From Streptomyces sp. ASQP_92 (GTDB lineage Bacteria; Actinomycetota; Actinomycetes; Streptomycetales; Streptomycetaceae): a DNA stretch of 64,000 nt. The position numbers and the translations under genes were made by a program. The notes beneath the pieces are model-generated. The model made no database searches. It saw nothing but the letters and a program-made list of their open reading frames with translations, and was not told where the DNA came from. The DNA is taken from positions 62,001 to 126,000 of the forward strand of contig NZ_JAODUA010000003.1 of assembly GCF_025399895.1 (NCBI RefSeq), in the 5' to 3' direction. Below are positions 22,966 to 31,632 of the stretch, in pieces. The first letter of the stretch is position 1, and each line of letters opens with the position of its first letter.

Positions 22966-25941
22966 ATGGCACGCACCCCCTCCCGCTCGACGGGTCCGGC
23001 GAATCGGACGCCTCAGCCGTTGCCGCGTCGTCGTACGCCCGGTGACTTCGCCAAGGCGTTCTTCGCGTTCGTCGCGCTGCTCGGGCTCGTCGTGGGGGTG
23101 CCCGCGGCGCTCGCGTCGAGTGTGGGGTGGCCGCTGCCGCACCGGATGCCCTCGCTCGACATGGTGCAGCAGCAGATATCCGCGCAGGCCTTCGTGCGGA
23201 TCCTCACGCTCGTGGTGTGGCTGGCGTGGGCGCAGTTCACCGCCTGTGTGCTGGTCGAGGTCAAGGCCGCGGTGTCCGGCGTCGGGCTGCCCTCGCGGGT
23301 GCCGGGCGCGGGCCCGAGCCAGTTGCTGGCGCGTCAGCTCATCGCGGCGGTGCTGCTCGTCACCGCCACCGCCGCGAGCTTCACCCCGGGTCTGACCGGC
23401 GGGCAGCACGTCGAGAACACCGCCCGGCCGACCGTCGCCGCCGCCCAGCAACTGCCGGGGCAGCAGCAGGCCGAGACCGTCGCCGAGGCGATGCAGAAGC
23501 AGGCGGCGGCACAGGCGCATCACGCCGCCGAGGCGCAGGGCGGGGCGGTGGCCGACGGGGCCACGAAATTCTACCGGATCCAGCCGCCCGAGGGCCGTCA
23601 CCACGACTCGCTGTGGGAGGTCGCCGAGCGCCACCTCGGGGACGGGCGGCGCTACCACGAGATCTACCAGCTCAACAAGGACCGGGTGCAGCCCGACGGC
23701 TCCAAGCTGTCCGAGGCCAGCCTGATCCGGCCGGGCTGGATCATGGAGATGCCGGCCGACGCCCACGGCGGTGACCTCGTCGAGATGCCCGCACCCGTGG
23801 TCGAGGCCCCGCAGGGGCTTCAGCGGCAGATCGCCGAGTACGCCAAGTCCGGCGACCACGCCCAGCCGGCCCAGCAGGGCGCGGGGGCGCGGCCCGGCGT
23901 GGACGCGGGCACCGGCTCCGGTCCGCAGCAGCAGGCTCCGCCCGTCCAGACGCCCGCCCCCCAGCAGACGCCGCGGGGCGCCGCGTCCGAGACCGCCACC
24001 TCCTCGTCGTCGTCCGAGAGCGGGTTCGGGCTCACCGAGGCGCTCATCGGGGCGCCGCTGCTCGCCGCCGGGGTGCTCGGCGCGCTCGGCCGCCGCCGCC
24101 GGATGGCGCTGTGGCAGTCCGCGATGACCGCGGTCGCCGGGCGCCGCGGCATGGAGCCGCCGGTGCCCACCGGCGCCGACGCCGACGTCCACGATGCGCT
24201 CCTGGTCGGCGCCGACCCCGAGGCCGTGCGCTTCCTCGACCAGGCGCTGCGCGGCCTGTCCGCCGCGCTCGACGCCGCGAACCGGCCGCTGCCCGTCGTG
24301 TACGCGGCCTGGTTCACCGCCACCGACCTGCACCTCCAACTGGCCCAGCCCTCCGGTGAGCCGCCCGCTCCCTGGCAGCAGGGCAGCGACCCGACGCTGT
24401 GGCGTCTGGAGCGCACGGCCGTGCCCGCGGAGGTGCGGCAGGACCTCACCGAGATCGCGGCCCCCTACCCGGGCCTGGTCAGCCTCGGCACCCTGGACGG
24501 CGCCCGGCTGCTGCTCAACCTCGAAGCCGCGCCGGGCCTGGTCTCGCTCAGCGGCCCCGGCGAGACGCGCGCCGCGATGCTCGCCTCGGTCGCCGCCGAA
24601 CTCGCCACCAACGGCTGGTCCGACCGCATGACCGTCACCGTCGTGGGCTTCGGCCGCGAACTGGGCGCGCTCGCCCCCACCCGGCTGCGCCACCTCGACT
24701 CCGTCGGGGTGCTCCTCGAAGACCTCGGCGCGGAGATCCAGCAGCGCCGGGCCGCGCTCGGCGCGGCCGGCCACGACTCGGTCCTCACCGGCCGCACCGG
24801 ACCCGCGCAGCACACCCGCTGGGCCCCGCACCTGGTGATGATCGCCGGCACTCCCACCGACGCCGAAGCCGCCGCCCTCGCCGAACTGACCGCGGGCGCG
24901 GGCAAGTTGGGCATCGGGTGCCTGGTCGGTGTCGACGGTACGGCCCAACACCTGGGCGCCGCCTGGGACTTGGAGATCAGCGAGGAGGGCCGCCTGGCCG
25001 CGCCGCTGCTCGGCCTCGAACTCACCGCCCAACTGCTGCCCGCCGCCGTGCACCAGGCGGTCGTACGCCTCTTCGCCTCGGCCGACGCGATGTCCGGCCC
25101 CGACGGCGACGACCCGGCCCCCGCCCCGCACGCCTTCCTGGTGGACATCACCGAGCAGGGCCGCCCCGCGGTCTACGCCCGGCTGGTCGGAACGTACGAG
25201 ATCATCGGCCTCGCGGCGCCCGACGACGAGCGCAGCGCGCTGCTCCACGAGGCGCTCGCCCTGCTGCTCCTGCACCGCGAAGGCGTCCACCCACTGGTCC
25301 TCGCGTCCGCGATGTGGCCGCGCGGGGTGACCGACGAGGTCCGCGAGGCCCTGATCGGCCGGCTGCGGGACTGGCTCGGCACCGACGAGGACGGCTCGCC
25401 CCGGCTGCGTACGGACGCCAACGGGCGGCTCACCCTCGCCCGGTCCGTCGTCTCCGACCTCGACGTGCTGCGCTCGCTGCACTACGAGGCCACCGAGGGC
25501 CGCGGCACCCGCCGCGCCTCGGTGCGCGAGCGGCTGCTCACCGATGCCCTCAACCTCGTGCGCGGGCCGCTCCTCGCCGAGCGCCCCGAGGGCCGCTACG
25601 GCTGGCTCGGCCACGAGATCATCGACACCCAACTGCCGCTCCTGGTGGCCGATGTGGCGCTCGCGCTCTGCGCCCACCACCGGGAACAGGGACGCCCGCA
25701 GAAGGCCATCGAGGCGCTCCGTACCGCGCTCGCGAGCTCGCCCTCGGACGAGCGGCTGTGGAACGAGCTGCTGCGCGCCACCCACGACACCGGGGACGAG
25801 GCCGCCCTGCGTGCCCTGGTCGCGGAGCTCACCACCCGCAGCGGCCCCCGCGGTCTGCCGCCGCGCACCGTCGCCCTGCTCGACGAACTGTTCCCGTCCT
25901 GGCGCGGCGACGGCGACCCGGCCGCGGCGTCGGCGGGCTGA
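22966..25941 (+). CDS. Large membrane protein with LysM and BTAD domains
   Basis: ATG at 22966, 991 residues. The order is three membrane helices (about 26-52, 75-98, 120-143), a Gln/Ala-rich linker, a LysM-like domain (about 200-265: DSLWEVAERHLGDGRRYHEIYQLNKDR in two pieces, IRPGWIMEMP), a Pro/Gln linker, a further membrane helix (about 362-378), a large cytoplasmic alpha/beta region (LVSLSGPGETRAAML; TVTVVGFGRELGAL), and a C-terminal BTAD-like helical repeat region (about 810-975; SLHYEATEG, LADVALALCAHHREQGRPQKAIEALRTAL). BTAD domains usually occur in SARP/AfsR regulators. This could sense peptidoglycan and regulate or scaffold pilus assembly; that is inference. Confidence 0.85.
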   Translation: MARTPSRSTGPANRTPQPLPRRRTPGDFAKAFFAFVALLGLVVGVPAALASSVGWPLPHRMPSLDMVQQQISAQAFVRILTLVVWLAWAQFTACVLVEVKAAVSGVGLPSRVPGAGPSQLLARQLIAAVLLVTATAASFTPGLTGGQHVENTARPTVAAAQQLPGQQQAETVAEAMQKQAAAQAHHAAEAQGGAVADGATKFYRIQPPEGRHHDSLWEVAERHLGDGRRYHEIYQLNKDRVQPDGSKLSEASLIRPGWIMEMPADAHGGDLVEMPAPVVEAPQGLQRQIAEYAKSGDHAQPAQQGAGARPGVDAGTGSGPQQQAPPVQTPAPQQTPRGAASETATSSSSSESGFGLTEALIGAPLLAAGVLGALGRRRRMALWQSAMTAVAGRRGMEPPVPTGADADVHDALLVGADPEAVRFLDQALRGLSAALDAANRPLPVVYAAWFTATDLHLQLAQPSGEPPAPWQQGSDPTLWRLERTAVPAEVRQDLTEIAAPYPGLVSLGTLDGARLLLNLEAAPGLVSLSGPGETRAAMLASVAAELATNGWSDRMTVTVVGFGRELGALAPTRLRHLDSVGVLLEDLGAEIQQRRAALGAAGHDSVLTGRTGPAQHTRWAPHLVMIAGTPTDAEAAALAELTAGAGKLGIGCLVGVDGTAQHLGAAWDLEISEEGRLAAPLLGLELTAQLLPAAVHQAVVRLFASADAMSGPDGDDPAPAPHAFLVDITEQGRPAVYARLVGTYEIIGLAAPDDERSALLHEALALLLLHREGVHPLVLASAMWPRGVTDEVREALIGRLRDWLGTDEDGSPRLRTDANGRLTLARSVVSDLDVLRSLHYEATEGRGTRRASVRERLLTDALNLVRGPLLAERPEGRYGWLGHEIIDTQLPLLVADVALALCAHHREQGRPQKAIEALRTALASSPSDERLWNELLRATHDTGDEAALRALVAELTTRSGPRGLPPRTVALLDELFPSWRGDGDPAAASAG

Positions 25942-25958
25942 CCGGGCACCCTGGTCCG

Positions 25959-26684
25959 GTGAACGCAACGCTGACCCTCGCGGCGGCCGCCTGGGGCGCG
26001 GGCGCGGGATACCTGCTGCCGCGCCCCCGGTACCGGCTCTCCGTCGAACCCGGCGAGCCGTGGCGCACGGCCTGCCCGGCCGGGCACGAGCTGACGCGCC
26101 GGCCCGGCCCAGCCCGGTGCCCGGCGTGCGGGCCGGGATCGCGCTACGGCCGGGCACTGCCCGCCGTTCTGGCGACCGCGCTGGTGTGCGCCGCCCTCGC
26201 CGCCACCACCGGGTTCCGGCCCGAACTCGGGGTGTGGCTGCTGCTCGCCCCGTTCGCGGTGCTCCTGTGCCTGGTCGACCTGGCCGTCCGGCGGCTGCCC
26301 GACCCGCTCACCCTGCCGCTGGCCGGAGCCGCCGCCCTGCTGCTCGGGCTCGCGGCCCTGCTGCCCGGGCACGCCGGATCCTGGACGACCGCGCTGCTCG
26401 GCGGGATCGCGCTCGGCGCCGGGTACTTCGTGCTGTTCCTCATCAACCCGGCGGGCATGGGCTTCGGCGATGTGAAGCTCGCGCTGGGGCTCGGGGTGAT
26501 GCTCGGCTGGTACGGCTGGCCGTACCTGATGGCGGGCGCCCTCCTCGGCCTCGTCCTGGGCGCGCTGTACGGCATGGGGCTCGTCGTATTCCGCGGGGCG
26601 GGCCGCAAGACGGCGTTCCCGCTCGGCCCGTTCCTCGTCGCCGGCGCCTTCGGCGGCCTGCTGCTCGGCGGCCTCACCGGCTGA
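25959..26684 (+). CDS. A24-family prepilin peptidase (TadV/CpaA-like)
   Basis: GTG at 25959 gives 241 residues. Catalytic aspartates are visible: Asp107 in CLVDLAVRRLPD and Asp171 in GMGFGDVKLA, the GxGD signature. A cysteine pair CPAC (residues 54-57) plus Cys39 recalls the zinc-binding loop of full-length type IV prepilin peptidases; no complete methyltransferase domain is present. About six membrane helices. It presumably cleaves the Flp, TadE and TadF-like precursors after Gly. It lies 17 bp after the LysM-BTAD gene. Confidence 0.9.
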   Translation: MNATLTLAAAAWGAGAGYLLPRPRYRLSVEPGEPWRTACPAGHELTRRPGPARCPACGPGSRYGRALPAVLATALVCAALAATTGFRPELGVWLLLAPFAVLLCLVDLAVRRLPDPLTLPLAGAAALLLGLAALLPGHAGSWTTALLGGIALGAGYFVLFLINPAGMGFGDVKLALGLGVMLGWYGWPYLMAGALLGLVLGALYGMGLVVFRGAGRKTAFPLGPFLVAGAFGGLLLGGLTG

Positions 26685-26778
26685 CCCGGGCCGGCCCCCG
26701 GGCCCCGCTGAACGGGCCACCACCCCTGGCGTACGCTGGATCAGTCCGTCCGTAACCCCTGAGAAAGGGACACCTCCG

Positions 26779-27978
26779 GTGACTGAGAAGGCCGATCTTC
26801 AGTCCGTTCTCGACCGTGCCGCCGAGGGTGGGCGGATCACCCCGGAGGAGGCGCTCGACCTGTACCGCTCGGCGCCGCTGCACGCGCTCGGTGCCGCCGC
26901 CGACGCGGTGCGCCGCCGCCGCTACGCCGGTACCGAGCACATCGCGACGTACATCATCGAGCGGAACATCAACTACACCAACGTCTGCGTGACGGCGTGC
27001 AAGTTCTGCGCGTTCTACGCCGCCCCCAAGGACACCGCCAAGGGCTGGACGCGCGACCTCGACGACATCCTGCGCCGCTGCGCGGAGACCGTCGAGCTCG
27101 GCGGCACCCAGATCATGTTCCAGGGCGGCCACCACCCGGACTACGGCGTCGAGTACTACGAAGAGCACTTCTCGGCGATCAAGAAGGCCTACCCCCAGCT
27201 GGTCATCCACTCCCTCGGCGCCTCCGAGGTCGAGCACATGGCCCGCATCTCCAAGGTGTCGGTGGAAGAGGCCATCTCGCGCATCCACGCCGCCGGACTC
27301 GACTCGTTCGCGGGGGCCGGCGCCGAGATCCTGCCGGAGCGCCCGCGCAAGGCGATCGCCCCGCTCAAGGAGTCCGGCGAGCGCTGGCTGGAGATCATGG
27401 AGACCGCGCACGGGCTCGGCGTCGAGTCGACGTCCACCATGCTGATGGGCACCGGCGAGACCAACGCCGAGCGCATCGAGCACCTGCGCATGATCCGCGA
27501 CGTGCAGGACCGTACGGGCGGCTTCCGCGCCTTCATCCCGTACACCTACCAGCCCGAGAACAACCACCTCAAGGGCCGCACCCAGGCGACGATCTTCGAG
27601 TACATCCGCATGATCGCGATCGCCCGGATCTTCCTCGACAACGTCGCCCACATCCAGGGCTCGTGGCTGACCACGGGCAAGGAGGCCGGGCAGCTCACCC
27701 TGCACTACGGCGCGGACGACCTCGGCTCGATCATGCTGGAGGAGAACGTCGTCTCCTCCGCCGGCGCCAAGCACCGCTCGAACCTGCGCGAGATGATCGA
27801 CATGATCCGCACGGCCGACCGCGTGCCGGCCCAGCGATCCACCACCTACGAGCACCTCGTGGTGCACGACGACCCGGCGAACGACCCGGTCGACGTCCGT
27901 GTCCAGTCGCACATCTCCTCGACGGCGATCGCGGGCGGCACCGCCCACCCGGAGCTCAAGCTCCTCGCCTCCAACTGA
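26779..27978 (+). CDS. mqnC: Cyclic dehypoxanthinyl futalosine synthase, menaquinone (futalosine) pathway
   Basis: GTG at 26779 has AAAGGGA nine bases upstream. The product is 399 residues, a radical SAM enzyme with CVTACKFC (Cys70, Cys74, Cys77) binding the 4Fe-4S cluster. Other family landmarks are YTNVC, IMFQGGHHPDYG, HSLGASEVEHMA, GLDSFAGAGAEIL and TYQPENNHL. The enzyme cyclises dehypoxanthinyl futalosine in the cytoplasm. The other mqn genes are not in the window. It lies upstream of menG and the nuo operon, a neighbourhood centred on the quinone pool. Confidence 0.95.
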   Translation: MTEKADLQSVLDRAAEGGRITPEEALDLYRSAPLHALGAAADAVRRRRYAGTEHIATYIIERNINYTNVCVTACKFCAFYAAPKDTAKGWTRDLDDILRRCAETVELGGTQIMFQGGHHPDYGVEYYEEHFSAIKKAYPQLVIHSLGASEVEHMARISKVSVEEAISRIHAAGLDSFAGAGAEILPERPRKAIAPLKESGERWLEIMETAHGLGVESTSTMLMGTGETNAERIEHLRMIRDVQDRTGGFRAFIPYTYQPENNHLKGRTQATIFEYIRMIAIARIFLDNVAHIQGSWLTTGKEAGQLTLHYGADDLGSIMLEENVVSSAGAKHRSNLREMIDMIRTADRVPAQRSTTYEHLVVHDDPANDPVDVRVQSHISSTAIAGGTAHPELKLLASN

Positions 27979-27993
27979 GGCTGGTTTCCTGAG

Positions 27994-28632
27994 GTGTTGA
28001 CGCTCCACGCCGCCGACCTGGTGCTGCCCGGGGACCGCTCGCCCGTCCCCGGCGGCGCGGTCCTGGTCGAGGCCGGCCGGATCGCCATGATCGGGCCGTA
28101 CGAGGACGTCGCGGCGGCCCACCCCGCCGCCCGCGTCCGCCGCTGGCCCGGCGTGCTGACCCCCGGCCTGGTCAACCGGCACGGCACGGCCCTGCTGGAG
28201 CACACCTACTTCCCGGACGACACCTTCGAGGCCGACGAACTCGGCACCGACCCCCTCACCGGCGCCGCGCTCGCCACCCTCGCCCCGAGCGAGCCCCGCC
28301 GAGGCAACAGCGCGCGCCGCTGCACACAGAAGCTGCTCGCGTGTGGGGTGGTGGCGGTGGCGGGGCCACTCACCACGCCGTCCGTACGAACCGCCGTGCG
28401 GCGGGCGGGGCTTGAGGTGGTGCCGGGTGGGGAGGCGGGGGGGTTTGCGAGCCTCGACCCGCTGGCCGGGGCTCGGCGCCCCGCTGACGCCTTCCGTGCG
28501 CCGCTCGCGGTGGGCGGGCCCGCGCGGTTCGCGGTCTTCGCGGTGCCGGACGAGGCGGGGCTGCTCGCGCGGGGGGCGGGCACGTGTGTCGCGACCGTCA
28601 TCGGCGGGCGGTTGCTGCACCGCCGGGCTTAG
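27994..28632 (+). CDS. Amidohydrolase-like (imidazolonepropionase-type) short protein
   Basis: GTG at 27994, 15 bp after mqnC. The product is 212 residues and begins like an amidohydrolase: a small beta domain (LTLHAADLVLPGDRSPVPGG ... VEAGRIAMIGPYED) and the link VLTPGLVNRHGTALLEHT. The usual metal-binding HxH is not present (NRHGTA instead), and the length is about half of a full amidohydrolase; the C-terminal part retains a strand ending in TVIGGRLLHRRA. It is thus either a reduced, non-catalytic member or a decayed gene, although codon bias is intact. Probably co-transcribed with mqnC. Confidence 0.72.
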   Translation: MLTLHAADLVLPGDRSPVPGGAVLVEAGRIAMIGPYEDVAAAHPAARVRRWPGVLTPGLVNRHGTALLEHTYFPDDTFEADELGTDPLTGAALATLAPSEPRRGNSARRCTQKLLACGVVAVAGPLTTPSVRTAVRRAGLEVVPGGEAGGFASLDPLAGARRPADAFRAPLAVGGPARFAVFAVPDEAGLLARGAGTCVATVIGGRLLHRRA

Positions 28633-29122
28633 CTCTGCGAGGCCGGGCTCTGCCTGCGGGCGGGGCTTCTTGCGCGGTTCCTCGCGCCCCCGGCCCCGTT
28701 TCGGCGTCGGGTCGTGCGTGGGTGCTTGCGCAGTTCCCCGCGCCCCTAACCCCGTTTAGGCCTCGGGTCGTGCGTGGCTGGTCGCGCAGTTCCTCGCGCC
28801 CCCAGGAAAACCCGCCTTCATCCGAAGACCGTGGCCGCTTCTCGCGCAGTTCCCCGCGCCCCTGGCAGGACCGGTGCGGGCCCGCACAGGGCACCTCAGC
28901 CCGTCCGGCGTTTGAGGACGAGCGCCGTTCAGGCGCGAACGGGGTCTGGGGCGGAGCCCCAGGAAGGCCCGGGCCATCCAACCCTGCTGCACGGGCGGGT
29001 GGGTGGGCAAAGGCGCCTCGGGGTCTGGGACGGAGCCCCAGGAGGGGCCGGAACCAACCAGCCCCGCTGCACGGGCGGGTGGGTGGGAGAACACCCCGGG
29101 GTTTGGGGCGGAGCCCCAAGGG
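28633..29122. repeat. Intergenic repeat field between convergent genes
   Basis: There is no credible gene in these 490 bp. It holds four copies of a GCGCAGTTCCCCGCGC-type unit (near 28672, 28728, 28785, 28843; spacing about 57 bp), one composite element (28897-28970) starting CAGCCCGTCCGGCG, two copies of a CTGCACGGGCGGGTGGG block (28986 and 29065 regions), and hairpins CTGGGGC-gga-GCCCCAG (28946-28962) and TTGGGGC-gga-GCCCCAA (29103-29119). The hairpins may terminate transcription from both sides. Confidence 0.8.
29103..29119. terminator. Hairpin at the 3' end of the GH18-like gene
   Basis: TTGGGGC-gga-GCCCCAA, a 7-bp stem with a 3-nt loop, four bases after the stop at 29123 (minus strand). 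No T-run, as is common for high-GC terminators. The outermost two pairs differ from sister copies but still pair. Confidence 0.55.
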
Positions 29123-30133
29123 TCAGTCCTGCGACAGGGCCTTCGCGTAGGCGCCCGGCGCCTGGTCCACCCCGCTGCAACTGGGCCGCGCCACCCCCGA
29201 GTCGACCCCAGCGTCACACTTCCGGTCACGGTAGGTGACCCACATCGACACCCGCCCAACCCCCTTGTCCCGGGCGAACGCCCGCACCGCCGCCGCATCG
29301 TCCAGCGTGAACGTCTCACCCTTCACGTCGTTGACGCCGAGCATCGAGGTGACCCCGAGCGTCCGCCACGCCGCCCGGTCGGAGAGGCCGAGCACCCGCT
29401 GGAGCTGGGCGTGCGCGGCGGTGGCCGCCCGCACCGCGTAGTCGCCCATGTTCCCGCCGAAGGACGTGCCGTAGTTCATCGTCATGATGTTGACGGTGGA
29501 GATCTCGACTCCGCGCTCCTTGGCGGACTTGAGCAGCGCCAGGGCCTCGGACGGCAGTCCCGTCGGCATCACCGCGAGCGTGAACGTCACCTTCAGGGCG
29601 CGCTCCTTTTGGAGCAGGGCGATCGCCTCGGCGCGCCGGGTGAGCGCGGCCGGGTCGGTCAGTGCCGTGCCCTCGATGTCGAAGTCCGCCTCGGTGGAGC
29701 CCACCGCGTCGAGCGCCGAGCGGTAGGCGGCGGCCAGTTGGGTCGGGGTGCGGCAGGTCAGCGCGAGTTCCTTTCCGGCCTGCCCGCCGAAGGACACCCG
29801 CACCGCCGCGCCCGACTTCTTCAGACCGGCGGCCCGGTCCTTGACGTCCTGGTCCACGATGGCCGTGTCGTCGTCCCACACCGCCCGGCACGTGGAGCCG
29901 TGGGCGACGGCGAACGCCAGGTTGTAGACGGCGGGGGAGCCGACGGCATCGGTCGGTGCGGCCGTGGTGGCGCTGACATAGGGGGAGTACGAGGCCGTCA
30001 GGGCGGCGGGCGCGGGCTCCCCGGCGGCCCCGGCGGGGGCGGCGGGAGCGGCCGGGGCCGAGGAGCACCCGGCGCACAGCAGCGCGGCCAGCACACCGGC
30101 CCCGGCCACCGGCACCCTCAGAAGACTCCGCAT
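29123..30133 (-). CDS. GH18-like (chitinase-family) lipoprotein
   Basis: ATG at 30133, 336 residues. Lipoprotein signal with lipobox LCAGC, then a Pro/Ala linker. The catalytic-type domain shows GH18 landmarks: a SFGG strand (VRVSFGG), then EADFDIEGT in the place of the DxxDxDxE motif with the Glu acid retained, and a later NIMTMNYGT strand. It is a shortened GH18 domain, so catalytic activity on chitin or peptidoglycan is plausible but unproven. Divergent from menG with 123 bp between starts. Confidence 0.82.
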   Translation of the reverse strand: MRSLLRVPVAGAGVLAALLCAGCSSAPAAPAAPAGAAGEPAPAALTASYSPYVSATTAAPTDAVGSPAVYNLAFAVAHGSTCRAVWDDDTAIVDQDVKDRAAGLKKSGAAVRVSFGGQAGKELALTCRTPTQLAAAYRSALDAVGSTEADFDIEGTALTDPAALTRRAEAIALLQKERALKVTFTLAVMPTGLPSEALALLKSAKERGVEISTVNIMTMNYGTSFGGNMGDYAVRAATAAHAQLQRVLGLSDRAAWRTLGVTSMLGVNDVKGETFTLDDAAAVRAFARDKGVGRVSMWVTYRDRKCDAGVDSGVARPSCSGVDQAPGAYAKALSQD

Positions 30134-30256
30134 GTCCTGTGCACCCGCTCTCGTGGTCGCGCCCCCGTGGCACCGAAGGGAGAATGTACGCGGCCCGGCC
30201 GGACCGGCGAGGGCCGGGCACCGGGCCGCGGCGCGGCTCCTGCTTGAATGGGAGGC

Positions 30257-30949
30257 GTGACCCGCGCATCCCTGGACAAGCAGCCGCACGAAGTCGCCTC
30301 GATGTTCGACGACGTCGCGGCACACTACGACCTCACCAACGACGTGCTCTCCCTCGGCCAGGCCCGGCTGTGGCGCAAGGAGGTCGCGAAAGCGGTCGAC
30401 GCGCGTCCCGCGCAGAAGGTCCTCGACCTCGCGGCCGGCACGGCCACCTCCTCGCACCCCTTCGCCGCGGCCGGCGCGTACACCGTGCCCTGCGACTTCT
30501 CGCTCGGGATGCTCAGGGTCGGCAAGGAGCGCCGGCCCCACATGCCGTTCACGGCGGGCGACGCGACGAAGCTGCCCTTCCGCGACGACACCTTCGACGC
30601 GGTGACCATCTCCTTCGGGCTGCGCAACGTCCAGGACACGGACGCCGCGCTGCGCGAGATGTACCGGGTCACCAAGCCCGGTGGCCGGGTCGTGATCTGC
30701 GAGTTCTCGCAGCCCACGTGGAAGCCGTTCCGGACGGTGTACACGGAATACCTGATGCGGGCGCTGCCGCCCGTCGCGACGGCCGTGTCCTCCAACCCGG
30801 AGGCGTACGTCTACCTCGCCGAGTCCATCCGCGCCTGGCCCGCCCAGCCGGAGCTCGCCGAGAAGCTCCAGAAGGCGGGCTGGTCCAAGGTGGCCTGGCG
30901 CAACCTGACCGGCGGAGTCGTCGCGCTGCACCGCGGCTTCAAGGCCTGA
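30257..30949 (+). CDS. menG: Demethylmenaquinone methyltransferase
   Basis: Start GTG at 30257 or ATG at 30248; a GGAGG lies between them, so the choice is uncertain. About 230 residues of UbiE/MenG family: N-terminal [23 protein letters not shown]-binding motif [51 protein letters not shown]. It adds the last methyl group in menaquinone synthesis. Neighbouring mqnC, the MenJ-like gene and nuo fit the same quinone theme. Confidence 0.93.
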   Translation: MTRASLDKQPHEVASMFDDVAAHYDLTNDVLSLGQARLWRKEVAKAVDARPAQKVLDLAAGTATSSHPFAAAGAYTVPCDFSLGMLRVGKERRPHMPFTAGDATKLPFRDDTFDAVTISFGLRNVQDTDAALREMYRVTKPGGRVVICEFSQPTWKPFRTVYTEYLMRALPPVATAVSSNPEAYVYLAESIRAWPAQPELAEKLQKAGWSKVAWRNLTGGVVALHRGFKA

Positions 30950-30988
30950 GGACCGCGCGCCTCGCCCCCGGGCCTCAGCCCCCGCGCC

Positions 30989-31531
30989 TCAACTCCCCAG
31001 CTCCAGACGGAAACACAGGGCCTCCACCCCCGACACCGGGTTCGGATACGTTCTGGCCAGCGTCATCCCGAGGCGCTCCGCCACCGCCACCGAACGGGTG
31101 TTGTGGGGGTGCACCATCGCCACCACATGGCCGAGGCCCGCGGCGCGTACGCGGGCCACGGCCGCCCGCGCCGCGGCCGACGCGTAGCCGCGCCCCCAGT
31201 GCGTGCGGGCCAGGCGCCAGCCGATCTCGATCTCGCCCGTGGGGCCCCAGTCCCGGGGCCAGGGCTGGGCGCCGGTGAAGCCGACGACCTCGTCGTCCTC
31301 GTCCAGCATCGTCCAGAGGCAGAAGCCGTGTTCGGCGTCGTGCTTGCGCTGGCGGGCGGTCAGCTCCTCGTACACCGAGACCTCGGCCGAGCGCCCCCCG
31401 AGGAACTCCATCACCTCCGGGTCGTCGAACGCCCGGTGCCAGGCGTAGGCGTCCTCCTCGGTGGGCACGCGCAGCCGGACGGCCGGCGGGGACTTCCGCG
31501 GTACGGGGGACTCGGGGGACACAGAGCTCAT
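30989..31531 (-). CDS. GNAT acetyltransferase (RimJ/RimL type)
   Basis: ATG at 31531, 180 residues. Typical GNAT fold: LRVPTEEDAYAWHRAF at the N-terminus, VVGFTGAQPW, the core strand EIEIGWRLARTHWGRGYASAA with the acetyl-CoA loop (RGYAS), and VAMVHPHNTRSVAVAERLGM. The acceptor is unknown. It converges on menG with 39 bp between and diverges from the MenJ-like gene. Confidence 0.9.
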   Translation of the reverse strand: MSSVSPESPVPRKSPPAVRLRVPTEEDAYAWHRAFDDPEVMEFLGGRSAEVSVYEELTARQRKHDAEHGFCLWTMLDEDDEVVGFTGAQPWPRDWGPTGEIEIGWRLARTHWGRGYASAAARAAVARVRAAGLGHVVAMVHPHNTRSVAVAERLGMTLARTYPNPVSGVEALCFRLELGS

Positions 31532-31632
31532 GGCGTGGGCAACCCTTCGCGATGTCGATCAACAGCCACCCATAGACTGCACATGTCCTGTGCTTCTCGG
31601 CACGCAAATTCGAGTCTTCGGGAGATCCCGCT

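Noticed and set aside
21949..26157. A 1402-codon open frame on the minus strand
   Set aside because: It lies opposite the secreted protein, LysM-BTAD and peptidase genes, is Arg/Gly/Ala-rich and without domains: an antisense shadow caused by high GC.
28640..29240. Several short plus- and minus-strand open frames
   Set aside because: They run through interspersed repeats, and similar peptides recur at each repeat field, so they are repeat-derived.
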